Assembly (NCBI RefSeq): GCF_002002705.1
Contig: NZ_MUNS01000025.1
Coordinates: 62,001-126,000 of the forward strand
Direction: 5' to 3'
Source: Polaromonas sp. C04
Lineage (GTDB): Bacteria > Pseudomonadota > Gammaproteobacteria > Burkholderiales > Burkholderiaceae_C
DNA length: 64,000 nt
Every line of letters begins with the position of its first letter. Position 1 is the stretch's first letter. The notes beneath the pieces are model-generated. The model ran no database searches. It saw only the letters and a list, made by a program, of their open reading frames with translations, and was not told where the DNA came from. The translations under genes and the position numbers were made by a program. Positions 54,601 to 62,371 of the stretch are shown here, piece after piece.

Positions 54601-54888
54601 GTGGTCATCCGGTACCGGGCGGCGGAAAAGTGTCCCCGGTCGTGCGATCTCATCATCCGAAGCGATGATCCGAAAACACCCGTCAAGCTGCTGGAGGTGC
54701 TGGCCCATACGGTCTGGCCGCCGGAGTGCTGCTGCAAGGACGGCGGCGACGATGGCAAGAAGGGGCACTGCGAGAAGCAGCGCTGCGACCCCTGCTGCAA
54801 TGACTGCTGCGACGACTGCGATGACTGTGACGACTATGGCGACGAGAAGGACTGCGGCGAGGAGGAAGCCAGAGAGTTCAGGGATTGA
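51691..54888 (+). CDS. S53 (sedolisin/kumamolisin-like) peptidase with Ig-like repeats and a Cys/Asp-rich tail
   Basis: A 1065-residue protein starting after GGGAGGACAG. Residues about 30-150 are a pro-kumamolisin activation domain (RRFLSSDEYMQAYGA). The peptidase domain (about 175-585) has the Glu/Asp pair in GECCIDVSI (spaced by four), the oxyanion Asp in IGDWGSANQV, the nucleophile in GTSLVAPLYAGL and the calcium site in CHDVRFGN plus AGPGWDACTGWG. Four repeats of about 100 residues follow (TSSSPDFLVP, LTVTSDDPASP), similar to HYDIN/ASH-type domains. The tail of about 50 residues is Cys/Asp-rich (CCNDCCDDCDDCDD). No classical signal peptide is visible. Confidence 0.85.
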   Translation: MRVPNGYNPLPGSERPQVPGSVLVGPVDGDEKIAVTVRLRPRAQAPGDHDFEHWQQTPPNQRRFLSSDEYMQAYGADQKEVDALADYFRSKGLHVSTKDAGRRRIVVEGTAAKFNAAFAITLNMYRAPWRHAPRPVPDQDGKQVPGSAIAEHLHRGFEGPAHLPAELIERVSAVLGLDNRRMGSPAATGTGDPPNANYLSPDAVARLYDFPNTGAAGKTIGIFEDANNGAAYLHSDINAFIASLPTGYNTPPVLTDIGLLGYTNNTGSVTSSPTGGVGECCIDVSIAAAVAQGANINVYFTDDSEAGWEAFLDRAVFPPAGDNPPSVLTASWVPFLSDEQAGNPATAGTFANVISGLLSSAAMRGITVFMAIGDWGSANQVLDGQCHVSYPSADPWVTACGGTIVGNISASPTQFQEFVWSDANQLASPFQSFPYVATGGGVCNNFPMPAYQTAAGVLPISNNDGNARRGVPDVAGMIAMNGFFFAGAGGPGQYGFIGTSLVAPLYAGLVAVIVKWLARDVGFLNPTFYTHGPEICHDVRFGNSESGNPAPDAPVYTAGPGWDACTGWGSIEGFRLLAALAPAPIIVTAIAHAGNFGNVCLHSFADEILTINNTGFSLLLVTDITSSSPDFQTPAVASYPLAIEPGGSVDVVIRLRPGSVGAHAATLTIFSNDLLGHRLVGRPHKVAVSGATAAPRLILAIADHGRFRDVCVGKFVDEPLLLSNGGRCPLSVTGMTSSSPDFLVPEVLSYPVTIGPGDSTALPVRFEPGSLGPKAATLTVTSDDPASPSVIRVSGDAPAPRLVAVIADNGTFSRTCVGSFTDEPLILNNSGRCVLSVTSITSSSAEFLVPRVLSYPISIGPGDSLPLPIRFEPTSIGPHSATLTIASNDPSSPVSIAVNGEAPTGRLVVTGSTCFGGVKACCSAERTIALCNVGDCKLHVSSVAFRRKNPHWKLINNPFPANLHPGSCLSVVIRYRAAEKCPRSCDLIIRSDDPKTPVKLLEVLAHTVWPPECCCKDGGDDGKKGHCEKQRCDPCCNDCCDDCDDCDDYGDEKDCGEEEAREFRD

Positions 54889-54966
54889 CGTGGCGCTGGT
54901 GTGCCGTGGCAAATCGGTCTGGAGAGTATTCCGAATGGGTCGCTCCATTCCCGATGCCCGGCCGCG

Positions 54967-55785
54967 TCAGCGCTGGACGCAGACCACATGCGCCTGGATC
55001 TTTCCGTCAACCGCGCCTGCGCTGAATCGCCCGGCGATCGCAGCGGCGCACGCCGCTGTCGCCTGCACCACATTGGCGCCAGAACGCGCCTCGATCTCAT
55101 TGCGCAGGAGCGTTCCCTGGCAATAGGCAATGGCCGGCACCTGCGCCGACACCGCGCGACTGCGCGCTGCAATCGTCTCGATGCGCGGCGCCGAGTCGAA
55201 CCCCGCAGCCGCGAGGTCGCGTGCAATCGCTGCCCGGTCGAAATAGCCGTGGGGCGTGCGCGCCATGAACCGTGGAGGGTCCGCGGGGAACAGGCCGGCA
55301 AGCGCCGTCGTGACGGTATCGGCAAACTCGTTTTCCTCGATGCGATCCCAGACGTTGAACAACAGCATGCCGCCACGGCGCAGCACGCGCCGTGCTTCGG
55401 CAAACGCGCGCGCCTTGTCCGGGAAGAACATCGCGCCGAATTGGCAAACGACGACGTCGAAACTCGCGTCCTCGAACGGTAGCAGCGCCGCGTCCGCCTG
55501 CTGCCACTGCACCGGGCGCTTTGTACCGACGGCCGCGGCACGATCGAGCATCGGCTGATTCAGGTCGGTCGCCACCAGGTCGACATGGAGGGGCAACGCC
55601 TGCGCCAGCGCGCGGGTGACGGCGCCCGTGCCGGCGGCGGTCTCAAGCACGCGGGAAGGATGGAGAGCGGCCACACGCTGTGCCAGATCGGCGGCATAGG
55701 GTTCAAAGATCAGTGGCACGAGGTGGCTGTCATAGAGCTCGGGGATCGAGCCGGCGAAGAGCGCATCAGATGCAGGCCTGTTCAT
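54967..55785 (-). CDS. Class I SAM-dependent methyltransferase (UbiE-like)
   Basis: A 272-residue methyltransferase: motif I VLETAAGTGAVTRALAQALP, acidic loop VATDLNQPMLDRA, motif II FDVVVCQFGAMFFPDKARAF and GGMLLFNVWDRI. Small-molecule methyltransferases of the UbiE/Coq5 type have this layout. Substrate unknown. Convergent with the S53 peptidase gene, 78 bp between stops. Confidence 0.87.
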   Translation of the reverse strand: MNRPASDALFAGSIPELYDSHLVPLIFEPYAADLAQRVAALHPSRVLETAAGTGAVTRALAQALPLHVDLVATDLNQPMLDRAAAVGTKRPVQWQQADAALLPFEDASFDVVVCQFGAMFFPDKARAFAEARRVLRRGGMLLFNVWDRIEENEFADTVTTALAGLFPADPPRFMARTPHGYFDRAAIARDLAAAGFDSAPRIETIAARSRAVSAQVPAIAYCQGTLLRNEIEARSGANVVQATAACAAAIAGRFSAGAVDGKIQAHVVCVQR

Positions 55786-56372
55786 GGGACTCCTCCTTTC
55801 GGATTTGCTGGAATCTTAGGCGCGGCGGGACAAATTGAACAGCGATCTTGCGAAGGTCCGCTGCGTCGAACTTCAAGCGTCTGCTGGGGCCCCGATGGAG
55901 CCTGTGACCGGGGCCGTAATCTGGGGCAATGGCTTTGAAGTACCCAACGACAGCTTTCTGGCCAGCTCTGTCAACCGGCAATTCGGCGCCGCTTAGTGCC
56001 AGTTGCCGATCGGGATTTTTCTCAGCCGGCAACTGATGACTGATTGTGGCTGCACAGCTTTCCGATCTGCTTGCTCCCAACCTGTCACTCGTAATCGTAC
56101 CTGTGGCACCACCGCCAACACATCGGCCATGACACGGTCGTCGCCAGGGTGGCGCGGCAGCGATTGGCGCAGGCGCTGCAGCGCCGCGGGGGGTATGTCC
56201 AGACGCGGCGTGCCGCTTCTCACAAGTACTGGCGCCCTGCCCCCAAGGCGGCTTCGCCGCACGTGGCGCCTGCAAAAATCCCTGCATAATCCAACCCCAG
56301 CACGCCGTCATCGACTGCGCAAGGGTGTGATTCGCAACGCACACCTACTTTCAACCTAATCATCATCACAAC
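55786..56372. other. 587-bp region without a supported gene
   Basis: Open frames cover parts of both strands but none has a recognisable domain or good codon pattern. A minus-strand segment (about 56090-56220) encodes RLDIPPAALQRLRQ, then HPGDDRVMADVLAVVPQ, which faintly resembles the end of IS21-type transposases; it may be an old insertion remnant. The right end holds the promoter and leader of the beta-barrel gene. Confidence 0.3.
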
Positions 56373-57002
56373 ATGAACGCTACTGCCCGAGCGCGGGGAC
56401 AAAAACTGCTTGCGATTGGCACTCTTGGCCTCGGAGCGTGCTTTGTCAGCGCCCCCTGTATGGCCCAGAGCCTGCTGCAGCAAACCCCCAAGACCGGCTT
56501 TTACCTGCAACTGGGCGTGGGCCAATCCTGGCAAGACTCCCCTGCCAATACGGGCAATCCTGGAATCAAACTCAACGGCAGTGGCACGGCCACTGCGGAG
56601 AAAGTCACGGGCGGCCTGCAGATCACGCCGATGTGGGGCGCGGAGCTGAGTTACTTCAATCTGGGCAAGGTGGGCATCACGACCCCGAGCGGCGTTGCCA
56701 ACTACGACACCAATGTCACCACCGCTGCGGCCACCCTGAGCTATCCGCTCACGCAGTCCTTCACGCTGGTGGGGCGCGCCGGGGTGGGCTACAGCCATCT
56801 TCAGCTGAGCGTGCCCAGCCAAAACTTCTCCTCCAGCAGCGTCAAGTACCCCCTGGTGGGCGGGCTGGGGCTGCGCTACAGCCTCACGCCGCGTCTGGCC
56901 CTGACGGTGGACTACGACTACCTGGGCAGGACCGGGCGCTTCAGCGGCGGCGACAGCAGCACGGGGCAAGTGCTCAGTGCCGGGCTGATGCTGCGCTACT
57001 AA
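56373..57002 (+). CDS. Outer-membrane beta-barrel protein (OmpA-barrel-like)
   Basis: A 209-residue exported protein. The signal peptide is LLAIGTLGLGACFVSAPCMA (cleaved before QS). The mature protein has the alternating pattern of an eight-stranded barrel (FYLQLGVGQSWQDSP, WGAELSYFNLGKVG, FTLVGRAGVGYSHLQ, LALTVDYDYLG) and ends in the aromatic GLMLRY, the usual BAM recognition end. No C-terminal peptidoglycan-binding domain. 70 bp upstream of a propeller lipoprotein on the same strand. Confidence 0.8.
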   Translation: MNATARARGQKLLAIGTLGLGACFVSAPCMAQSLLQQTPKTGFYLQLGVGQSWQDSPANTGNPGIKLNGSGTATAEKVTGGLQITPMWGAELSYFNLGKVGITTPSGVANYDTNVTTAAATLSYPLTQSFTLVGRAGVGYSHLQLSVPSQNFSSSSVKYPLVGGLGLRYSLTPRLALTVDYDYLGRTGRFSGGDSSTGQVLSAGLMLRY

Positions 57003-57072
57003 AAAAAAGCAACAACCAAACAACAACCGCAGGCAGGCCAGCGGCCCTGATGCGAATCAAGGAAACCTCAAG

Positions 57073-58347
57073 ATGCACCGCGTCAACACCGAACGATTCA
57101 ATAGCGCACTGCGCGCCGCAGCCATTGGTCTGAGCTTGGGCCTGGCACTGAGCGCCTGTGGCGGCGGTGGCGGCAGCGACTTGAGCAGCCCCAGTTCTGC
57201 TCCGGCCACTGCGCCTGCGCCCACGCCGATCCCCACGCCAACGCCAACGCCACCGACGTACACCATTGGTGGCACCGTCACCGGCCTAACGGCGGGACAA
57301 ACCGTGGCCCTGCAGAATGACGGGGGCGATACCCTCGCGGTGAGCGCCAACGGCGCCTTCACCTTTACCACCGCACAGCAAAGCAACACGGCTTACAGCG
57401 TCACGGTGAGCAGCGAGCCAACAGGGCGCACCACCTGCACCGTGAGCAATGGCAGCGGCACCGTCACCTCAGCCAACGTCGGCAATGTGGTCGTGTCCTG
57501 TGTCACGCAGCATTTTGCGTACGTGACGAACCAAAGCAACACGGTCTCGCAATGCAGCGTGAGCGCCACGACGGGGGCGTTGTCGAACTGTATTGACAGC
57601 GGCGGCACGGGGTTCTCGACACCCTATGGGATAGCCCTGAGCACCAATGGCAGCTATGCCTATGTGGAGAACTACAGCAACAACACGGTCTCGTTGTGCA
57701 GCGCGGACGCCGCGACGGGGGTACTGGCGAGCTGCGCCAGCACCGGCTCGGGGTTCTCGGGTCCCCTTGGGGCGGCCCTGAGCCCTAGTGGCAGTTATGC
57801 CTATGTGGTGAACTACAATAACAGCACGGTCTCGCAATGCAGCGTGAGTACCACGGGTTCGCTCTCGAACTGCGCCAGCACCGGCTCGGGGTTCTCGAAT
57901 CCCGATGGTGTGGCCCTGAGCGCCAATGGCCGCTATGCCTATGTGTCCAACCAGGGCAGCAGCAGCGTCACACAATGCAGCGTGGACGCCATCACGGGGG
58001 CGCTCACGAACTGCGCCAGCACCGGCTCGGCGTTCTCGTTTCCCTGGGGCGTGGCCCTGAGCGCCAATGGCAGCTATGCCTATGTGGCCAACCTGGGCGA
58101 CGACACGGTCACTCAGTGCAGCGTGAACGCCACCACGGGGGCACTCGCGAACTGCGCCGGCACCGGCACGGGGTTTTCGGGTCCCCTTGGGCTGGCCCTG
58201 AGCGCCAATGGCAGCTATGCCTATGTGGTGAACCAAAACAACAACACAGTCTCGCAGTGCAGCGTGAATGGCACGACGGGGGTGCTCACGAATTGCGCCA
58301 GCACCGGCTCGGGGTTCTCGAGTCCTGCTGGGGTGGCCATCAACTAG
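57073..58347 (+). CDS. Six-unit beta-propeller lipoprotein with paired cysteines
   Basis: A 424-residue lipoprotein: lipobox GLALSAC then GGGGGSDL, a Pro/Thr-rich linker (TPIPTPTPTPPTYT), the same small beta domain as in the protein at 48866 (YTIGGTVTGLTAGQTVALQN), and six propeller units of about 47 residues. Each unit carries QCSVNATTGALANC, two cysteines 11 residues apart, suggesting one disulfide per blade; the paralogue has none. The DNA of the blades is itself highly repetitive (about 141-bp period). Surface localisation is inferred. Confidence 0.82.
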   Translation: MHRVNTERFNSALRAAAIGLSLGLALSACGGGGGSDLSSPSSAPATAPAPTPIPTPTPTPPTYTIGGTVTGLTAGQTVALQNDGGDTLAVSANGAFTFTTAQQSNTAYSVTVSSEPTGRTTCTVSNGSGTVTSANVGNVVVSCVTQHFAYVTNQSNTVSQCSVSATTGALSNCIDSGGTGFSTPYGIALSTNGSYAYVENYSNNTVSLCSADAATGVLASCASTGSGFSGPLGAALSPSGSYAYVVNYNNSTVSQCSVSTTGSLSNCASTGSGFSNPDGVALSANGRYAYVSNQGSSSVTQCSVDAITGALTNCASTGSAFSFPWGVALSANGSYAYVANLGDDTVTQCSVNATTGALANCAGTGTGFSGPLGLALSANGSYAYVVNQNNNTVSQCSVNGTTGVLTNCASTGSGFSSPAGVAIN

Positions 58348-58667
58348 GGGCGCTTCGGAATTCGGAAAAAAACCCGAATGCCAAAGGTGGGCAATTCATG
58401 CCCTGGCTTGCCGGGGAACGCCCACGCCACTTCTTGGCGCGGAGGGGCCGCGCGACGAAATCGTCAAACGCTTAAGACCGCTGCCGAATCTGGCCACGCA
58501 ATCGCACTTGGACCTCCAGGTACCTGCCGTTCAGAGTGGTCGGCTCTCGCTGCAATGCGGAAGTCGGTTTCCAGACCGAGAGCGGTATTTCACCGTTACG
58601 TTGCCGACAAGTGAAATCGACCCATAGCAGCCGCTCTCGGCCGACTGGAGCTAACTCTAAGTGGGCC
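58348..58667. other. 320-bp intergenic region
   Basis: A small inverted repeat follows the lipoprotein stop: ATTCGG, loop AAAAAAAC, CCGAAT (58360-58379), possibly a weak terminator. The rest (58400-58667) shows short GC palindromes and a GGTCGGCTCTCGCTG/GCAGCCGCTCTCGGCC-type similarity between 58538 and 58645, but no supported gene or RNA. Confidence 0.35.
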
Positions 58668-59147
58668 TCAGCCCCGTCGCGCCGCTTCGATAGCAGCGAT
58701 ATCGATTTTCCCCATCTGCATCATCGCTTCGAAGGCGCGCTTGGCTGCCGCGCGATCGGGATCGGCGATTGCGTCCGTGAGGGCCCGTGGCGTGATCTGC
58801 CAGGACAGGCCCCACTTGTCTTTGCACCAGCCGCATGCGCTTTCCCGGCCGCCGTTGCTGACAATCGCGTTCCATAAGCGATCAGTTTCGGCCTGGTCGT
58901 CGGTCGCAACCTGAAACGAGAATGCCTCGTTGTGCCTGAACGCGGGGCCTGCGTTAAGGCCGAGGCAAGGGATGCCGATCACGGTGAATTCGACCGTCAA
59001 GACATCGCCTTGTTGGCCAGCGGGATAGTCGCCAGGTGCATGATTGATAGCTCCCACGGCGCTGTCCGGAAACGTCTGCGCGTAGAACTGTGCGGCGTCT
59101 AAGGCAGTGCCGTCGTACCAGAGACAGATCGTGTTCTTGCTGACCAT
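58668..59147 (-). CDS. PhnB-like VOC family protein
   Basis: A 159-residue protein starting MVSKNTICLWYDGTALDAAQ, with FYAQTFPDSAVGAI, FTVIGIPCLGLNAGPAF, FSFQVATDDQAETDRLW and CGWCKDKWGLSWQITP. This is the PhnB/3-demethylubiquinone methyltransferase-like VOC pattern. Proteins of this type have no established reaction despite the name. The start at 59147 has GGAGG upstream. Confidence 0.87.
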   Translation of the reverse strand: MVSKNTICLWYDGTALDAAQFYAQTFPDSAVGAINHAPGDYPAGQQGDVLTVEFTVIGIPCLGLNAGPAFRHNEAFSFQVATDDQAETDRLWNAIVSNGGRESACGWCKDKWGLSWQITPRALTDAIADPDRAAAKRAFEAMMQMGKIDIAAIEAARRG

Positions 59148-59198
59148 TTTCGTCCTCCAACTCATGACAGATACGCGCAGCGAGCGATGAAACTTGGG

Positions 59199-60341
59199 TT
59201 ATGCCTTGTTGGGGTTGATCAGGTACTTGGTGCCGGTAGCACGCTGACCGTAAACGGCGATGACTTCTGGTTGCAGCGCCTCGGCCAGGGAAATCTCCTT
59301 CGAGTAGCTGCTGGCAAAGGTGGTCTTCAGTTCCGCCGCCACTCGTTGCCGCAGTGCCTGCGCGGCCGCCGGACCGATACGCTGCAGGAACGGAAACAAC
59401 AGCCAGCCACCGATGCCCCACGCCATGCCGAAGTTTCGGTTGAACTCTGTCGGGCCGGTGTCGAGACCCCCGTAGAGGTAAACCTGCTTGTGGGTGCTTG
59501 AGCCGTAGCGGCTGTACTCTTTGGCGGTGCGGTTCAAAGCCGCCTCCATGCAGGTCAGGATCTGTCCGGCCAGCTTGCCGCCGCCGGTGGCATCGAAGGC
59601 GATAGTGGCGCCGGTGTCCACCAGCGCCTGCGTGAGGTCTTCCATGAACGTGGGCGTTGATGAGTCGCAAACATATTTGGCGCCCATGCGCTTGAGCAGC
59701 GCCGCCTGCTCGGGCTTGCGCACGATGTTCACCAGGCCGATCTGGTCCTTGATGCAGATCTTGTTGAGCATCTGGCCGAGGTTGGAGGCCGCCGCCGTAT
59801 GTACCAGGGCTTTGTGGCCCTCGCGCCGCATGGTCTCGACCATGCCAAGCGACGTGAGCGGGTTGACGAAGCAGGAGGCACCCTCGGCCGGCGTCGTGCC
59901 TTCTGGCAGCACCAGGCATTGGTCGGCCTGGATGCAGCGGTACTGCGCATACATCGCCCCGCCCAGAACGGCCACCGTCTTGCCCAGCAGCGCCTGCGCC
60001 GCGCTGGACGACCCCGCAGCGACAACCACGCCGGCACCCTCGTTGCCTACAGGCAGCGACTGGCCCAGGCGGGCGGCCATGCCTTTCATCAGCCGCTCAG
60101 GAATTTGCGCTGTGACGACCGGGCTGGCCGGCGTTCCGGACACCTTTGCCGTGCTGATGTCGGCAGCGCCAAAAAGCAGTCCGATGTCGGAGGGGTTGAT
60201 GGGAGTGGCTTCAATCCGCACCACCACTTCGTCGGGCGCGGGGTCGGGGGTCGCGACGCTGAACAGTGATATTTCCAGTTCACCATTGGGCTTGACGAGG
60301 GAGCGAAGTTGAAGCCCTGTGCGTGTTGGGTGGGTACTCAT
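59199..60341 (-). CDS. MDR family zinc-less NAD(P)H reductase
   Basis: A 380-residue medium-chain reductase. ATPINPSDIGLLFGA begins the catalytic domain, LPVGNEGAGVVVAAG the NAD(P)-binding region and HTAAASNLGQMLNKI replaces the usual AAxGxVG cofactor loop, as in quinone oxidoreductase-like members. Cysteine ligands for structural zinc are absent. It likely reduces an enone or quinone with NAD(P)H. 51 bp upstream of the PhnB-like gene, same strand. Confidence 0.8.
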   Translation of the reverse strand: MSTHPTRTGLQLRSLVKPNGELEISLFSVATPDPAPDEVVVRIEATPINPSDIGLLFGAADISTAKVSGTPASPVVTAQIPERLMKGMAARLGQSLPVGNEGAGVVVAAGSSSAAQALLGKTVAVLGGAMYAQYRCIQADQCLVLPEGTTPAEGASCFVNPLTSLGMVETMRREGHKALVHTAAASNLGQMLNKICIKDQIGLVNIVRKPEQAALLKRMGAKYVCDSSTPTFMEDLTQALVDTGATIAFDATGGGKLAGQILTCMEAALNRTAKEYSRYGSSTHKQVYLYGGLDTGPTEFNRNFGMAWGIGGWLLFPFLQRIGPAAAQALRQRVAAELKTTFASSYSKEISLAEALQPEVIAVYGQRATGTKYLINPNKA

Positions 60342-60414
60342 GGTGGACTCCTGTGATGAAAATTCACTCTAGCATAGGGTCCATGTTTTTTTACAATGGC
60401 CGCGCATTCCCACC

Positions 60415-61074
60415 GTGAAAGAGAGCCACTTTATCGTACATCCCGTCATTACTCCATCCGCCGTACTGCAGGCGCATGGCCTGTGTTTCCGCTATCCGCA
60501 GCGCGCGCTGTTCGCCGACTGGTCCACGCGCATCCCGCCCGGGGTTACCCTGGTGCGCGGCGGCGATGGCAGCGGCAAGAGCACGCTGCTGCGTTTGCTG
60601 GCGGGGGATCTGCCGGCCCAGGCTGGAACGCTGCAAATCAATGGGGTGCACCTGGGCGATCGGCCGGGCGCCTATCACCGGCAGGTGTTCTGGATCGATC
60701 CGCGCTCGAGTGCGTTTGACCAGATCACACCGGCCGATTACTGCAAGACCCTGCACCGCCAATACCCGGGGTTTGACGAACCGGCGGCAGGCCAGTTGAT
60801 GGAAGGCCTGTCACTGGCGCCGCACCGGGACAAGCCCATGTACATGCTGTCCACGGGGTCCAAGCGCAAGGTCTGGCTGGCCGCGGCGTTCGCGTCGGGC
60901 GCTGCCGTCACGCTGCTGGACGAGCCCTTTGCCGCGCTCGACAAGACGTCGATCGGCTTTGTGACGGAACTTCTGCAGGATGCGGCCACGCATCCCGCGC
61001 GCGCATGGGTGATGGCCGACTACGAGGCGCCGGCGGGCGTGCCGCTGGCAGCGATCATCGATCTGCAAGAGTGA
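60415..61074 (+). CDS. ABC transporter ATP-binding protein
   Basis: A 219-residue ATPase: Walker A VRGGDGSGKSTLLRLL, a variant signature LSTGSKRKVWLAAAF instead of LSGGQ, and Walker B VTLLDEPFAALD. A GTG start at 60415 gives the first residues MKESHFIVHPVI. No permease gene is adjacent; it might serve a transporter elsewhere or act as a stand-alone ATPase. Start context without a clear ribosome binding site lowers certainty of the first codon. Confidence 0.8.
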   Translation: MKESHFIVHPVITPSAVLQAHGLCFRYPQRALFADWSTRIPPGVTLVRGGDGSGKSTLLRLLAGDLPAQAGTLQINGVHLGDRPGAYHRQVFWIDPRSSAFDQITPADYCKTLHRQYPGFDEPAAGQLMEGLSLAPHRDKPMYMLSTGSKRKVWLAAAFASGAAVTLLDEPFAALDKTSIGFVTELLQDAATHPARAWVMADYEAPAGVPLAAIIDLQE

Positions 61075-61093
61075 ACTGCAGCGCGCGCCTATC

Positions 61094-62254
61094 ATGAGCG
61101 CGATGACAGCAAACCGGCACCCGATTTCGGCACTCAAGATCACCCTCATCGGCTTTGCCGCGTTGGCCTCGGCCATGGGCGTGGGCCGCTTTGCCTTCAC
61201 ACCGCTGTTGCCGCTGATGCAGGCGCATGCCGGCATGAGCCTGCGCCAGGGCGCGTGGCTTGCGGGGGCCAACTACGTCGGCTACCTGGTGGGCGCCATG
61301 CTGTGCAGCATCACCGTGCCGGTGCCGCGCCATGCGGTGCGCTTTGGCCTGGTGGCGGTGGCGTTGTTGACGCTTGGCATGGGCGTGACGGATGGCTTTG
61401 ATGCGTGGCTGGCCCTGCGCTTTGGCGCCGGTGTGGCCAGCGCCTACGTGCTGGTGGGGGTGTCGGCCTGGGCCTTGCCCGCGCTCGCCAGGCATGACCG
61501 CTCGGTGTGGTCGGGTTGGGTCTTTGCCGGTGTTGGCGTGGGCATCAGCCTGGCCGGCGGGGTCGTGTTGCTGGCCGGGCTGGGCGGCTCCGATCCCGCC
61601 GGGGTGTGGCTGCTGCTGGGGCTGGTCAGCATCGTGGTTGCGGGCATCGCCTGGGCGCCGATGCGCACGGCCGTCGCCGTCGCGGCCTCCAGTGTGCGGC
61701 AGGCGGGCCGGCTCGGCGCGGATGGCTGGCGGCTGGTACTTTGCTACGGCACCTTCGGGTTCGGCTACATCATCCCGGCCACGTTCCTGCCCGCGATGGC
61801 GCGCGATGTGATTGCCGACCCGGCGGTCTTTGGCTGGGTCTGGCCGGTGTTCGGGGCGACCGCGGCGCTGTCGACCGTGGCCGTTGCGCTGGGTTCCAGG
61901 CGCATGCAGGCACGCAGGGTCTGGGTGCTGGGCCAGCTCGTCATGGCGGTTGGCGTGCTCGCCCCGGTGCTGTTCCCCGGTATAGCGACGCTGCTGGTGG
62001 CGGCGGTGTGCGTCGGCGGCACGTTCATGGTGAACACCATGGCCGGGATGCAGGAGGCCCGGCGCATCGCCGGTGCCCATGCGCCGAAGCTGATGGCCGC
62101 GATGACCGCTGCCTTCGCACTGGGGCAACTGGCGGGCCCGATCGTTGTTGCGATCGCGGCAGCGGACGGCGCCCGCCACGCTGCCGGACCCAGCCTGATG
62201 GCCGTTGCGTTGCTGCTGGTGGGGGCCTGGGCGCTGTGGCGCCAGCCGGATTGA
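61094..62254 (+). CDS. YbfB/YjiJ family MFS transporter
   Basis: A 386-residue MFS protein with about 12 hydrophobic helices: GFAALASAMGVGRFAFTPLL, LRQGAWLAGANYVGYLVGAM and YGTFGFGYIIPATFLPAMAR are typical of the YbfB/YjiJ family. The transported compound is unknown. It follows the ABC ATPase by 19 bp and may be cotranscribed with it. Confidence 0.87.
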   Translation: MSAMTANRHPISALKITLIGFAALASAMGVGRFAFTPLLPLMQAHAGMSLRQGAWLAGANYVGYLVGAMLCSITVPVPRHAVRFGLVAVALLTLGMGVTDGFDAWLALRFGAGVASAYVLVGVSAWALPALARHDRSVWSGWVFAGVGVGISLAGGVVLLAGLGGSDPAGVWLLLGLVSIVVAGIAWAPMRTAVAVAASSVRQAGRLGADGWRLVLCYGTFGFGYIIPATFLPAMARDVIADPAVFGWVWPVFGATAALSTVAVALGSRRMQARRVWVLGQLVMAVGVLAPVLFPGIATLLVAAVCVGGTFMVNTMAGMQEARRIAGAHAPKLMAAMTAAFALGQLAGPIVVAIAAADGARHAAGPSLMAVALLLVGAWALWRQPD

Positions 62255-62280
62255 TCTGCATCAAGTCCGGTGCACAAGGG

Positions 62281-62309
62281 CTTGAAAGAGCGCCGGAAGT
62301 TCCACATAT
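62281..62309 (+). promoter_or_regulatory. Sigma-32 (heat-shock) promoter for hsp20
   Basis: CTTGAAA (62281-62287), 14 bases, CCACATAT (62302-62309) match the sigma-32 consensus CTTGAAA / CCCCATNT with one mismatch. Transcription would start near 62317, about 55 bases before the hsp20 ATG. Confidence 0.65.
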
Positions 62310-62334
62310 TTTGATTGTGGCTCTGGCCATGTGA

Positions 62335-62362
62335 TCTTTCATTTAATCACTTGAGCGAAAGG
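62335..62362 (+). promoter_or_regulatory. Possible RNA thermometer hairpin in the hsp20 leader
   Basis: TCTTTC (62335-62340) can pair with GAAAGG (62357-62362), which is the ribosome binding site of hsp20, with a 16-nt loop. A weak stem of this kind could hide the site at low temperature. This is a computed-by-eye pairing, not a recognised ROSE element. Confidence 0.35.
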
Positions 62363-62371
62363 AAATGCATC

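Noticed and set aside
51667-54948. Very long open frame (1093 codons) on the strand opposite the S53 peptidase
   Set aside because: Its product is His/Arg/Ala-rich without domains, while the plus strand has complete S53 motifs and a good ribosome binding site. High GC leaves antisense frames open.
55993-56262. Small minus-strand frame with faint IS21-transposase resemblance
   Set aside because: Similarity is too short and no terminal inverted repeats or partner gene are seen; kept only as a remark on the intergenic region.
48866-58347. Tandem DNA repeats in the propeller genes as CRISPR
   Set aside because: The period is about 141-144 bp, in frame and coding; there are no spacers or cas genes.
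59041-59075. Possible R1 fragment (TTGATAGCTCCC) in the PhnB-like gene
   Set aside because: Only one arm; consistent with ordinary coding sequence.
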